DNA of 64,000 bases, taken from positions 124,001-188,000 of the forward strand of contig NZ_QPIB01000008.1 of the NCBI RefSeq assembly GCF_003671765.1. The letters run 5' to 3'. Below are positions 27,456 through 35,710 of the stretch, piece after piece (positions within the stretch are counted from its first letter, which is position 1; each line of letters starts with the position of its first letter). This stretch comes from Xenophilus sp. E41 (GTDB taxonomy: Bacteria; Pseudomonadota; Gammaproteobacteria; Burkholderiales; Burkholderiaceae_C). A program made the translations under genes and the position numbers. Below the pieces are notes generated by a model, which was not told the origin of the DNA, did no database searches, and saw only the letters and a list, made by a program, of their open reading frames with translations.

Positions 27456-28502
27456 ATGCCCACCACCGTCCATCCCAAGCTCCGCGTCGCCGCGGTCCAG
27501 GCCGCCCCCGTGTTCCTGGACCTCGACGGCACCATCGACAAGACCATCGACCTGATGGCGCAGGCCGCCGGCCAGGGCGTGCAGCTCATCGCCTTCCCCG
27601 AGACGTGGGTGCCGGGCTATCCCTGGTGGATCTGGCTGGACTCCCCGGCCTGGGGCATGCAGTTCGTGCAGCGCTACCACGACAACGCGCTCGTGATCGG
27701 CTCGCCCGAGTTCGATCGCCTGAAGGCCGCGGCGCGCCAGCACCGCATCTGGCTGTCCTTCGGCTTCGCAGAGAAGGCCGGCGGCAGCCTCTACATCGCG
27801 CAGGCGCTGATCGACGACCAGGGCCACACGGTCCAGACACGGCGCAAGCTCAAGCCCACCCACGTGGAGCGCACGGTCTTCGGCGAAGGCGACGGGTCGG
27901 ACCTGCAGGTGGTGGAGACGCCCATCGGCAACATCGGCTCGTTGTGCTGCTGGGAACACCTGCAGCCGCTGAGCAAGTACGCGATGTATGCACAGAACGA
28001 GCAGATCCACTGCGCGGCCTGGCCCAGCTTCTCGCTGTACCGCGGCGCGGCCTACGCGTTGGGCCACGAGGTGAACAACGCGGCCAGCCAGGTGTACGCC
28101 ACCGAGGGCGGCTGCTTCGTGCTCGCGCCGTGTGCCACGGTTTCCGAGGCCATGAGCGAACTGATGTGCACGGACGCCGGCAAACAGCAGATGCTGGGCG
28201 TCGGCGGCGGTTACGCACGCATCTACGCGCCGGACGGCTCGCCGCTGGGCACGCCGTTGCCCGAGGACGCCGAAGGGCTGGTCGTCGCCGACATCGACCT
28301 GGGCATGAATGCGCTCGCCAAGGCGGCCGCGGACCCGAGCGGCCACTACTCGCGCCCCGACGTCACCCGGCTGCTGCTCGACAAGACGCGCCGGATGCCC
28401 GTGGTGGTGCAAGGCGCGGCCGAGCCCGAGCCTGCCGTCGCCGGCGTTGCGGCGGAGGCGGCGCCGCCCCCGGCCGAGGAGCGGTTGCCCGTGGCCGCGT
28501 GA
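27456..28502 (+). CDS. nitrilase
   Basis: 348-residue cytosolic nitrilase hydrolysing a nitrile to the carboxylic acid and ammonia. The catalytic triad is visible: Glu49 in AFPETWVPGYPWWIW, Lys133 in KLKPTHVERTVFGEG and Cys165 in GSLCCWEHLQP. The PAWGMQFVQRYHDNALV segment is shared with arylacetonitrilase-type enzymes, but substrate preference is inference. The ATG at 27456 has the ribosome site AGGAGA. The C-terminal 30 residues are a Pro/Ala/Glu-rich tail beyond the fold. It is divergent from the AraC regulator. Confidence 0.93.
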   Translation: MPTTVHPKLRVAAVQAAPVFLDLDGTIDKTIDLMAQAAGQGVQLIAFPETWVPGYPWWIWLDSPAWGMQFVQRYHDNALVIGSPEFDRLKAAARQHRIWLSFGFAEKAGGSLYIAQALIDDQGHTVQTRRKLKPTHVERTVFGEGDGSDLQVVETPIGNIGSLCCWEHLQPLSKYAMYAQNEQIHCAAWPSFSLYRGAAYALGHEVNNAASQVYATEGGCFVLAPCATVSEAMSELMCTDAGKQQMLGVGGGYARIYAPDGSPLGTPLPEDAEGLVVADIDLGMNALAKAAADPSGHYSRPDVTRLLLDKTRRMPVVVQGAAEPEPAVAGVAAEAAPPPAEERLPVAA

Positions 28503-28594
28503 GCATCGCGGGGAAGCGGCTCGACCGGGTTCTGCACCGCCCCGCCGGGCGTGCGCCGTGTTGGCCGGGGTCGTGCGCGGCCCTCTCGGAAAGC

Positions 28595-28608
28595 TTGATC
28601 TGGGACAA
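28595..28608 (+). promoter_or_regulatory. FNR-like site upstream of universal stress genes
   Basis: TTGATCTGGGACAA: left half site perfect, right half one base off ATCAA order (GACAA). It is 55 bp before the ATG at 28663, as expected for anaerobically induced usp genes. Confidence 0.7.
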
Positions 28609-28662
28609 GTCCGGCCACGGCGACCGACCCTAAGCTGACGCACCGTCCACTGGAGCCTCCCC

Positions 28663-29106
28663 ATGTACCAGCGCATCCTCGTTCCCACCGACGCCACGCC
28701 GCTGTCGAAGAAGGCCGTGACGCACGCGCTGACCCTGGCCGCCGAACAGGGCGCGGAACTGGTGGTACTGAACGTGATGCCGCGCTACCCCACGAGTTAC
28801 CTGGAGGGCGCGATGGTCTTCGAGGCCGAGGACGTCGCGCGGGTCGAGACGCAGTGGGCCGAGCAGGCGCGCACCCTCGTGAACCGCGTGGCCGAGCAGG
28901 CCCAGGCACGTGGCATCCAGGCGCGGGCCGTGGTGGTGAAGTCCGACCTGGTGGCCGAATCCATCGTGTCGGCGGCCACCAAGCACAAGGCCGACCTGAT
29001 CGTGATGGCGTCGCACGGGCGCAAGGGCCTCAAGCGCGTGCTGATGGGCAGCGAGACCCTCAACGTGCTCACGCACTCCGAGGTCCCGGTGCTGGTCCTG
29101 CGCTGA
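28663..29106 (+). CDS. universal stress protein (UspA family)
   Basis: 147-residue UspA-fold protein. The N-terminal YQRILVPTDATPLSKKAVTH and the C-terminal ATP-binding signature LIVMASHGRKGLKRVLMGSE are both intact, so it is likely an ATP-binding type. Start MYQRIL has upstream purine-rich sequence. It is followed by a second usp gene after 50 bp. The FNR-like box upstream suggests induction under oxygen limitation, together with the respiratory genes of the region. Confidence 0.93.
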   Translation: MYQRILVPTDATPLSKKAVTHALTLAAEQGAELVVLNVMPRYPTSYLEGAMVFEAEDVARVETQWAEQARTLVNRVAEQAQARGIQARAVVVKSDLVAESIVSAATKHKADLIVMASHGRKGLKRVLMGSETLNVLTHSEVPVLVLR

Positions 29107-29156
29107 CGACTCTGCGAAGAACAACCCGCTTCCATTTCAACCCGAGGAGTCATGTC

Positions 29157-29582
29157 ATGAAGATCGTCGTCGCCGTGGATGGCAGCGCATTCACACGCAA
29201 GGCCATCGACTACATCGCAGTCAACCGGCGCATGTTCGTGGAGGGCAACGAACTGCTGATGGTGCACGTCTGCACGGGCATCCCGCCCCACGTCACCCGG
29301 CACATCGGCAAGGACGTGCTGCAGGCCTACTACGCCGAAGAGGGCGCCAAGGTCATCGAGCCTGTGAAGGCGCAGCTGGCGGCGCACGACATCGGCGCCT
29401 ACGGCATCGAGTTGCGGCACGGCTACGCGCCGGAGGAGATCCTTCGTGCCGCGAACGCCGCGCAGGCCGGGCTGATCGTGATGGGCACGCACGGCCACGG
29501 CATCTTCGGGCGGGCGCTCATGGGATCGGTGGCGACCAAGGTGATCGCCGAGGCGGACATCAGCGTGTTGCTGGTCCAGTGA
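29157..29582 (+). CDS. universal stress protein (UspA family), second copy
   Basis: 141 residues, diverged from its neighbour. It begins MKIVVAVDGSAFTRKAIDYI and ends with the ATP-binding motif LIVMGTHGHGIFGRALMGSV, G-2x-G-9x-G-S/T form. A ribosome site (GAGGAG) sits 7-12 bases before the ATG at 29157. It is probably in one transcript with the gene at 28663. Its last 23 bases overlap the 3' end of the small convergent gene at 29560. Confidence 0.93.
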   Translation: MKIVVAVDGSAFTRKAIDYIAVNRRMFVEGNELLMVHVCTGIPPHVTRHIGKDVLQAYYAEEGAKVIEPVKAQLAAHDIGAYGIELRHGYAPEEILRAANAAQAGLIVMGTHGHGIFGRALMGSVATKVIAEADISVLLVQ

Positions 29583-29775
29583 CGGTGACGGCCGCCTCGT
29601 CGGCGGCCTCGCTCTCCAGGGAACGGCTTTGCGCCTCCAGCAGCGCGTTGGAGCGGGACAGGCTGTCCTCCATGCGCACGTTCAGATAGCGCCAACCCCG
29701 CGAATAGGGCATGGCGATCGCCATCCAGACAATGCCCACAGCGCAGAACAGCATGACCGTCATATCCCAATCCAT
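29560..29775 (-). CDS. small single-helix membrane protein, unknown
   Basis: 71 residues from the ATG at 29775: MDWDMTVMLFCAVGIVWMAI forms one helix, followed by a charged, Ser/Glu-rich tail of about 45 residues that could be helical. It matches no family I know. The 3' end overlaps usp on the other strand by 23 bp. It may be chance; the clear membrane segment followed by a low-complexity acidic helix favours a real gene. Confidence 0.5.
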   Translation of the reverse strand: MDWDMTVMLFCAVGIVWMAIAMPYSRGWRYLNVRMEDSLSRSNALLEAQSRSLESEAADEAAVTVTGPATR

Positions 29776-29823
29776 CGCGGCGATCCCTGATGTCTTTGTG
29801 CGCAAATTCTAGTCAGCACGCAG

Positions 29824-29858
29824 GCCCGCGGGCCGTCTGCCGGCCATCCGCCGCGGGC
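29824..29858 (-). terminator. Hairpin downstream of the malonyl-CoA synthetase gene
   Basis: GCCCGCGG and CCGCGGGC arms with an inner GGCCG/CGGCC stem, about 11 bp after the stop codon on the minus strand. There is no T-tract, so it is a possible factor-dependent end or a 3' stabilising hairpin. Confidence 0.5.
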
Positions 29859-29868
29859 GCAACCGTGA

Positions 29869-31446
29869 TCAATGTCCGGCGAACAGCGTCTTGTATTGCT
29901 CGCGCAGCAGGGCCTTCTGCACCTTGCCCATGGTGTTGCGCGGCAACTCGGGCACCACGAAGCAGCGCTTGGGAATCTTGAAATTGGCCAGCCTGGCCTT
30001 GAGTTCGGTCACGATGCCGTCGGCGTCGAGGCTGGCTCCCGCCTTGGCGATGACGATCGCCACGCCCACCTCGCCGAAGTCCGGATGCGGCACCCCGACC
30101 ACCGCACTCTCGGCCACGCCGGGCATCTCGTTGATGTAGCCCTCGATCTCGGCCGGGTAGACGTTGTAGCCACCGCTGATGATGAGGTCCTTGCTGCGCC
30201 CGACGATGGTGACGTAGCCCAGGCCGTCGACCTTGCCCACGTCGCCGGTCTTGAAGTAGCCGTCGGCGGTGAATTCCTCCCTGGTCTTCTCGGGCATGCG
30301 CCAGTAGCCGGCGAAGACGTTGGGGCCGCTGACCTCGATGTTGCCGATCTCGTCGGTGCCGCAGTCGCGCGCCTCGCCCTTCTCGTCGTACGCGCGCACC
30401 CGCAGACTGACGCCCGGCAGCGGGAAGCCCACGGTGCCGCCGCGGCGCGCGCCCTGCACCGAGGTGTAGGGGTTGGAGGTGAGCATGATCGTCTCGCTCA
30501 TGCCGTAGCGCTCGAGGATGGTGTGGCCGGTGCGCTCCTGCCACTCGTTGAAGGTCTCGATCAGGAGCGGCGCGGAGCCGGCGATGAACAGGCGCATGTC
30601 CTCGCACTGCTTCTTGCCCAGCAGCGGCTCGGCCAGCATGCGCACGTAGAGCGTGGGCACGCCCATGAACACGGTCGCGTCCGGCAGCCGCGCCACCACC
30701 CGCTTGGGATCGAACCTGGAGAACCAGATCATCTTGCTGCCGTTGAGCAGCGCGCCGTGGATCGCCACGAAGAGGCCGTGCACGTGGAAGATCGGCAGCG
30801 CATGCAGCAGCACGTCGCCATGCGTCCAGCCCCAGTAGTCCTTGAGCACCTCGGCGTTGGACCGCAGGTTGCGGTGCGTCAGCATCGCCCCCTTGCTGCG
30901 GCCGGTGGTGCCGCTGGTGTAGAGGATGGCGGCCAGGTCGTCGTCCTGACGGGTCGCCACGGTGTGCTCGCTGCTGCACTGCACGGCCAGCTCGAGCAGC
31001 GTGCCGGTGCGGTTGTCGTCGAGCGTGAAGACGTGCACCGGGCCGCCCTTCTTGCCCAGCTTCTTCTGCAGCTTCTGCGCGATGGGACCGACCCACGAGG
31101 CATTGCGGCTGGCGCAGACCACGACCGAGGGCTCGGCGTTGTCGAGGAAGTACTCGATCTCGGCGCTCTGGTAGGCGGTGTTGAGCGGCAGGAAGACATA
31201 GCCGGCCCGCAGCGTGGCCAGGTACAGCATCATGGCCTCGACCGACTTCTCGACCTGCACGGCAATGCGCGCGCCCGCCTTGAGCTTGAGCGCCTCGAAC
31301 AGGTTGGCGATCATCGCGCTGGCCCGGTCGAGGTCGCGCCAGGAATAGGCCAGGCCCTCGTCCGTCTCCACGGCAATGGCGTCGAGGTCGTGCGGGAAGG
31401 CGGCGCGCAGGTGGGCGAACAGGTTGGCGTTCTGGATCGGGCTCAT
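29869..31446 (-). CDS. matB: malonyl-CoA synthetase (malonate-CoA ligase, MatB type)
   Basis: 525-residue AMP-forming acyl-CoA synthetase that activates malonate to malonyl-CoA. The P-loop AAILYTSGTTGRSKGAMLTH, the core LERYGMSETIMLTSNPY, DGYFKTGDVGKVDGLGY and hinge GRSKDLIISGGYNVYP, with the C-terminal lysine in PRNTMGKVQKALL, are all present. Assignment to MatB is supported by the malonyl-CoA decarboxylase two genes upstream; methylmalonate as an extra substrate is possible. It is the last gene of the gntR-led operon. Confidence 0.9.
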   Translation of the reverse strand: MSPIQNANLFAHLRAAFPHDLDAIAVETDEGLAYSWRDLDRASAMIANLFEALKLKAGARIAVQVEKSVEAMMLYLATLRAGYVFLPLNTAYQSAEIEYFLDNAEPSVVVCASRNASWVGPIAQKLQKKLGKKGGPVHVFTLDDNRTGTLLELAVQCSSEHTVATRQDDDLAAILYTSGTTGRSKGAMLTHRNLRSNAEVLKDYWGWTHGDVLLHALPIFHVHGLFVAIHGALLNGSKMIWFSRFDPKRVVARLPDATVFMGVPTLYVRMLAEPLLGKKQCEDMRLFIAGSAPLLIETFNEWQERTGHTILERYGMSETIMLTSNPYTSVQGARRGGTVGFPLPGVSLRVRAYDEKGEARDCGTDEIGNIEVSGPNVFAGYWRMPEKTREEFTADGYFKTGDVGKVDGLGYVTIVGRSKDLIISGGYNVYPAEIEGYINEMPGVAESAVVGVPHPDFGEVGVAIVIAKAGASLDADGIVTELKARLANFKIPKRCFVVPELPRNTMGKVQKALLREQYKTLFAGH

Positions 31447-31506
31447 GGCGGTGGAACGAAGGGCGAAAGGAAGGAAGAAGAAGGCAGAAGAGAAGAAAGC
31501 GACGGT

Positions 31507-32322
31507 TCAGAAATTCGGGCTGCGCTTGGCCAGGAAGGCGCCGATTCCCTCGCGGTGTTCGGCCGAGTCGGCATAACGGTAGGCGTCCGCCAACAGACTT
31601 GCTATCGTATCGATAGCACCGCCCCCAGCATCCACGGGTGCCGGCGCCCGATTCAATGCCGAGAACGTGGCCTTGTTCAGCCGCGCGGCCTGGGGTGCGA
31701 GTGTGGCGATGCGACGCGCATGCTGCAAGCACGCATCGGCCACCGCGTCGTCGGGCAGCACGCGCAGCAGAAAGCCCGCGTCGTACAGCCGCTGCGCGTC
31801 GTGCACGCCGGCGGCCAGCAGCATGTCGCGCGCCAGCACGTCGCCGACCGCGCCGCGCACCAGCGCGGCTTCGCGCGGCGCCATCGGGAAGCCCAGCTTG
31901 GCGATCGGCGCGCCGAACTTCGCCCCGGCGCCGGCCAGGCGGATGTCGCAGCAGCTGGCGATCTCCAGGCCCGCGCCCATGCAGGCGCCCTCGATCTGCG
32001 CGACCAGCGGCACCGGGCAGGCCAGCAGCGCCGCCAGGGCGCCCCAGACCTCGTCCTCGTGGAAGGCCCGCAGGCGCGCCTCGTCGTAACGGAAGTCCGG
32101 GTACTCCGAGATGTCGCCGCCCGCGCAGAACGCCCCGCCCTCCCCCCGCACCATCACGCAGCGCAAGCTTGCGTCGGCCGACAGCGCCTCGGCCGCCGAC
32201 CGCAGCTCGCGCCACATCGCCCGCGTCATGGCGTTTAACCGACCGGGATTGCGCAGCGTGAGGGTGGCAACCGCGGCGTCGCGGTGCAGGAGGACAGCGG
32301 GCACATCATTCATGGCATGCAT
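31507..32322 (-). CDS. enoyl-CoA hydratase/isomerase family protein in the malonate operon
   Basis: 271-residue crotonase-fold protein. The N-terminal VATLTLRNPGRLNAM, oxyanion segment GGAFCAGGDISEYP and IEGACMGAGLEIASCCDIRL are typical; the hydratase glutamates are not clearly both present. Residues about 221-241 (NRAPAPVDAGGGAIDTI) are encoded by a diverged copy of repeat family A in frame, in a stretch where the fold has a loop before the C-terminal helix HREGIGAFLAKR. The ATG at 32322 is preferred to 32313 or GTG 32331. Its role in malonate use is unknown. Confidence 0.85.
   Translation of the reverse strand: MHAMNDVPAVLLHRDAAVATLTLRNPGRLNAMTRAMWRELRSAAEALSADASLRCVMVRGEGGAFCAGGDISEYPDFRYDEARLRAFHEDEVWGALAALLACPVPLVAQIEGACMGAGLEIASCCDIRLAGAGAKFGAPIAKLGFPMAPREAALVRGAVGDVLARDMLLAAGVHDAQRLYDAGFLLRVLPDDAVADACLQHARRIATLAPQAARLNKATFSALNRAPAPVDAGGGAIDTIASLLADAYRYADSAEHREGIGAFLAKRSPNF
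31601..31665 (+). repeat. Repeat family A, copy 5 (diverged, inside the hydratase gene)
   Basis: Starts with the stem GCTATCGTATCGATAGC as in copy 2, then CATCCA, then GCCGGCGCCCGATT and a GAGAA end, the same order as the other copies. It is inside the enoyl-CoA hydratase coding region, antisense to it, without breaking the frame. Confidence 0.6.
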
Positions 32323-32381
32323 TCTGGCCACAAACGATGCAGCATCGGCCTCGGAACTCGGGCCGGTCCCCCATCAGGGCA

Positions 32382-32462
32382 CCCGCGGAACTGGCTTTGC
32401 CAGGCCGCTGGGTGCGCCCCCTTCGCGCAGCGGAAGGGGGAGCCGCGAAGCGGCATGGGGGA
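32382..32462 (+). repeat. Repeat family B, copy 2
   Basis: 81 bp between the Bug receptor gene stop (32465) and the hydratase start, in the same orientation as the copy at 10568. Core CCGCGGAACTGGCTTTGCC then AGGCCGCTGGGTG, C-run and G-run stem, and CGAAGCGG...GGGGGA. Confidence 0.7.
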
Positions 32463-32464
32463 TG

Positions 32465-33454
32465 TCATTCGAGCTTCGCGCCAGAGGCCTTCACCACCGC
32501 CGCCCAGCGCTTGACCTCACCGCTCACGAACTGGCCGTACGGCGCGCCCACCAGATTCGGGATCTCCGAACCGTTCTGCGCCCAGATGGTCTTGAGCTCG
32601 TCGGTGGCCAGCGACTTGCGCATGTCGTCGGTGATGCGGGCCACCGTGTCGGCCGGCGTGCCCTTGGGCGCCCACAACCCGTACCAGGTGGTCACGGTGT
32701 AGTCCGGAAGCCCCACCTCGGCGGCGCAGGGCACGTCGGGAAACGCGGGGTTGCGCTTGGCGCCGGCCACCATCAGCGCCTTGATGCGGCCGGCCTTGAT
32801 GTGCTGCGCCGAGGAGCCCAGGCCGTCGAAGCCGCAGTCCACATTGCCCGCGATCAGGTCCTGCAGCATCGGACCGGCGCCACGGTAGGGGATGTGGGTG
32901 ATGAAGGTGCCGGTCTGCAGCTTGAACAGCTCGCCCGCCAGGTGGTGCGAGGTGCCCGCGCCGGCCGATGCGTAGTTGAGCTTGCCGGGGTTCTTCTTCG
33001 CGTAGGCGATGAATTCCTGGATCGTCGGCTGCGTCACGCGGCGCGGATTGACCACCACCACCTGCGGCACGTTGGCCAGCAGCATGATCGGCACGAAGTC
33101 CTTCTCGATGTCGTAGTCGAGCCTGGGGTAGATCGACGGCGCGATGGCGTGATGCACTGCGCCCATGAAGAGCACGTAGCCATCCGGCGCGCCCTTGGCC
33201 GCGATGCTGGCGCCGACGGTGCCGCCGGCGCCGCCGCGGTTGTCGATCACCAGAGTCTGGCCCGCCACCTTGCCGAACTGCGCCGACAGCGGCCGCGCGA
33301 AGGCGTCCGTGCCGCCGCCGGCCGGAAAGGGCACGACCATGGTCACCGGCTTGGTCGGCCAGCCGCTGCCCTGGGCCTGCACGCCGCCCACCGCCAGCGC
33401 CGCACCCGCGGCGGCCAGGCGCAAGACGTCGCGCCGCTGAAACTGTTCTGCCAT
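32465..33454 (-). CDS. Bug-family tripartite tricarboxylate receptor, malonate operon
   Basis: 329-residue periplasmic binding protein of the Bug/TctC family. The signal peptide carries a twin-arginine-like RRDVLRLAAAGAALAVGG and ends near VQAQ. Family motifs WPTKPVTMVVPFPAGGGTD, the GGAGGTVGA ligand loop and THIPYRGAGPMLQDL are clear. It probably binds malonate or another dicarboxylate, judged from its place between malonyl-CoA decarboxylase and the hydratase. No TctA/TctB permease genes are nearby, so it must use one encoded elsewhere. Confidence 0.92.
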   Translation of the reverse strand: MAEQFQRRDVLRLAAAGAALAVGGVQAQGSGWPTKPVTMVVPFPAGGGTDAFARPLSAQFGKVAGQTLVIDNRGGAGGTVGASIAAKGAPDGYVLFMGAVHHAIAPSIYPRLDYDIEKDFVPIMLLANVPQVVVVNPRRVTQPTIQEFIAYAKKNPGKLNYASAGAGTSHHLAGELFKLQTGTFITHIPYRGAGPMLQDLIAGNVDCGFDGLGSSAQHIKAGRIKALMVAGAKRNPAFPDVPCAAEVGLPDYTVTTWYGLWAPKGTPADTVARITDDMRKSLATDELKTIWAQNGSEIPNLVGAPYGQFVSGEVKRWAAVVKASGAKLE

Positions 33455-33525
33455 CTGTTGTCTCCAGTCTGCTGTGATGCCGGGGCCTTCGGCATCGTTT
33501 GTGTGTGTGATACGGCCCGGAAGAT

Positions 33526-35007
33526 TCAGGTCTTGAGGAACAGGTCCTCGATGTCGCCGGACACCGGCACCCTGCCCTGCGCCAGCAGCGCGCGGTGCTT
33601 GTCCAGGCGCTTGAGGTCGTAAAGATAGTTCACCATCAGGCCCCAGGACTGCTTCATCCCCTTGGCCGAAGGGTCGGCCGCCCAGTCCAGGCGCTCGACC
33701 CGCGCGCCGTTGCCCAGGTGGAAGCGCGCCACGGCATCCAGCGGCTTGTCGTCCTTGAGGCCCCGCCCCAGGTACTCGGCCGCGCACTGCAGCAGCGCCA
33801 GGCGCAGCGGCGACTTCGGGCCCAGCGTCAGCGCGTCGTCCAGCGCGGACAGGAAGCGCTCGGCCGTGGGCGGCATCGAGCCCAGCAGGCGACCCAGCGC
33901 CTCGGCCTGCTTCTCGGGCAGGCGCGCCAGCAGCCCGGCGGCGTTCTGGCCCAGCCACGAACGCAGCCCCGGGATCGGCGACAGGGTCGCGAAGGTCTTG
34001 AGCTTGGGGAACTTGGCGCGCAGCGTCTCCACCACGCGCTTGATCAGCGAATCGCCGAAGCTCACGCCGCGCAGGCCCGACTGGGTGTTGCTGATCGAAT
34101 AGAAGATCGCGGTCGTGGCCTTCTCCACGCCGGGCGACGCCGCTTCGTCCAGCAGCGGCGTGATGCTGTCGCTGATGGCATCGGTCAGCGCCACCTCCAC
34201 GAAGATCAGCGGCACGCCGGGCATGCGCGGATGGAAGAAGCCGTAGCAGCGGCGGTCCTTCTCGTCGAGCCGGTTCTTCACGTCCGACCAGCTCTTGATG
34301 TCGTGTACCGCTTCGTAGCGGATCAGCTTCTCGATCAGCGAGGCCGGCGAATCCCAGCTGATGCGCTGCAGCTCGAGAAAAGCGACGTCGAACCAGGTGG
34401 TGAACAGCTGCTCCAGTTCGGCGTCGAGCGCGAGCAGGCGACGGTCCTTCTTGAGCTCGGGCAGCAGTTCGGCGCGCAGGTCGACGAGGAAGCCCAGCCC
34501 GTCCGCATCCACCGCAAAGCGCTGCAGCAGCCGTGCGCGCGGCGACACCAGCGCGCGGCGCAGCTTGAGCTCGGCCTGGCTGTGTTCGGGCGAGCCGACC
34601 GGGGTGGCCTCGTACTGCTCCCGCGCCACCTTGATCTTCTGCCCGTCCGGCGCGAAGCACTCGGCCATCAGCAGCCAGACGTCGCGCCGCTCGGCAGCCG
34701 GCAGGGCCGCGTAGGCCTGGGCCACGGCATGCGCGCGGCGGCCCGCCTCGACCTCGCTGACGCGCGCGTCGACCACGGCCTGCAGGTCCTCGAGCATCTT
34801 GCGCAGGGCGCGCGGCGCCATCGCCTCGCCGTGGCGGCGCAGCGTGGCGTCCAGCCGTTCGGCCAGCGTGCGCGGCGGGCGGTCGTCGGACGCTCCTTTT
34901 TTCGTAGCAGCCTTCGCAGGCGCCGCGGGCGCTGCAGCCCCTTTTTCTTCGGAACTGGTGGCGCGCAGCAGCGACACGCTGCGCTGCAGCCATTCGGATG
35001 CGCTCAT
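33526..35007 (-). CDS. malonyl-CoA decarboxylase
   Basis: 493-residue MCD (MatA-type) converting malonyl-CoA to acetyl-CoA and CO2. The N-terminal helical domain (about 60-190) is followed by the GNAT-like catalytic part: RCYGFFHPRMPGVPLIFVEV, the serine region YSISNTQSGLRGVSFGD, FATLSPIPGLRSWL and the histidine segment ARFHLGNGARVERLDW. The family is usually 440-500 residues, so the length fits; the extra Ala/Lys-rich stretch at residues 20-45 is a linker. It lies 34 bp after gntR and before the receptor gene. Confidence 0.94.
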   Translation of the reverse strand: MSASEWLQRSVSLLRATSSEEKGAAAPAAPAKAATKKGASDDRPPRTLAERLDATLRRHGEAMAPRALRKMLEDLQAVVDARVSEVEAGRRAHAVAQAYAALPAAERRDVWLLMAECFAPDGQKIKVAREQYEATPVGSPEHSQAELKLRRALVSPRARLLQRFAVDADGLGFLVDLRAELLPELKKDRRLLALDAELEQLFTTWFDVAFLELQRISWDSPASLIEKLIRYEAVHDIKSWSDVKNRLDEKDRRCYGFFHPRMPGVPLIFVEVALTDAISDSITPLLDEAASPGVEKATTAIFYSISNTQSGLRGVSFGDSLIKRVVETLRAKFPKLKTFATLSPIPGLRSWLGQNAAGLLARLPEKQAEALGRLLGSMPPTAERFLSALDDALTLGPKSPLRLALLQCAAEYLGRGLKDDKPLDAVARFHLGNGARVERLDWAADPSAKGMKQSWGLMVNYLYDLKRLDKHRALLAQGRVPVSGDIEDLFLKT

Positions 35008-35041
35008 GCGCCCGCTCCCGGGCGACGGGTGTTCGATGGGG

Positions 35042-35710
35042 TCATGCGGAAAACCTCGCTTTCTGTTGCAGCGCCACGGCCCGCAGGGCCTCGCGCTGGC
35101 GGTTCAGGTGGGTGCGCATCGCGGCCTCGGCGCCGTCGCTGTCGCGTGCCTTGAGGGCAGCGAACACGGCCAGGTGCTCCGACAGGCTCTGGTCGAGCCG
35201 GCCCGGCGCATGCAGCTGCTGCAGGCGCGCGAGCTTGAGGATCTTGCGCAGGTCGCCGATCACCTGCGCCAGCCAGCGGTTGTCGGCCAGGGAGATGATG
35301 GCTTCGTGAATGGCGTAGTTCGTCGCGTAGTACTCGTTAATGCGCCTGGCCTTCGCATGGCGCTCGAGCTTCTCGTGCATCGACTCCAGCGCCTCGAGTT
35401 CGGCGTCGGTGGCGTTGCGCGCGGCTTCCCAGGCGCAGCGGCCCTCGAGCAGCGCGATCACCGGGAAGATCTCGTCCAGGTCCTTCTGCGTCACCTCGGC
35501 CACGAAGCAGCCGCGGCGCGGCTCGTGACGCAGCAGGCCCTCGGCCGTGAGCACCTTCAGCGCCTCGCGCAGCGGCGTGCGCGAGATCTCCAGCCGCTCG
35601 CACAGCGCCGCCTCGTCGAGGAAGCTGCCGGGCACCAGCGTGCCCGCGAAGATCTCCTCGCGCAGCGTGGCGGCGACCTGGTCGTGCAGCGAATGCGGAA
35701 CGATGCGCAT
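35042..35710 (-). CDS. GntR/FCD-type transcriptional repressor of the malonate operon
   Basis: 222 residues. The N-terminal winged helix has the GntR signature LVPGSFLDEAALCERLEISR followed by TPLREALKVLTAEGLL, and the C-terminal FCD domain starts at PVIALLEGRCAWEAARNAT with the metal-binding histidine-rich helices. In the Rhizobium mat system the homologue MatR represses matABC until malonate is present. It is the first gene of the operon, so it is autoregulated; the palindrome at 35818 is a likely operator, 108 bp upstream. Confidence 0.92.
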   Translation of the reverse strand: MRIVPHSLHDQVAATLREEIFAGTLVPGSFLDEAALCERLEISRTPLREALKVLTAEGLLRHEPRRGCFVAEVTQKDLDEIFPVIALLEGRCAWEAARNATDAELEALESMHEKLERHAKARRINEYYATNYAIHEAIISLADNRWLAQVIGDLRKILKLARLQQLHAPGRLDQSLSEHLAVFAALKARDSDGAEAAMRTHLNRQREALRAVALQQKARFSA

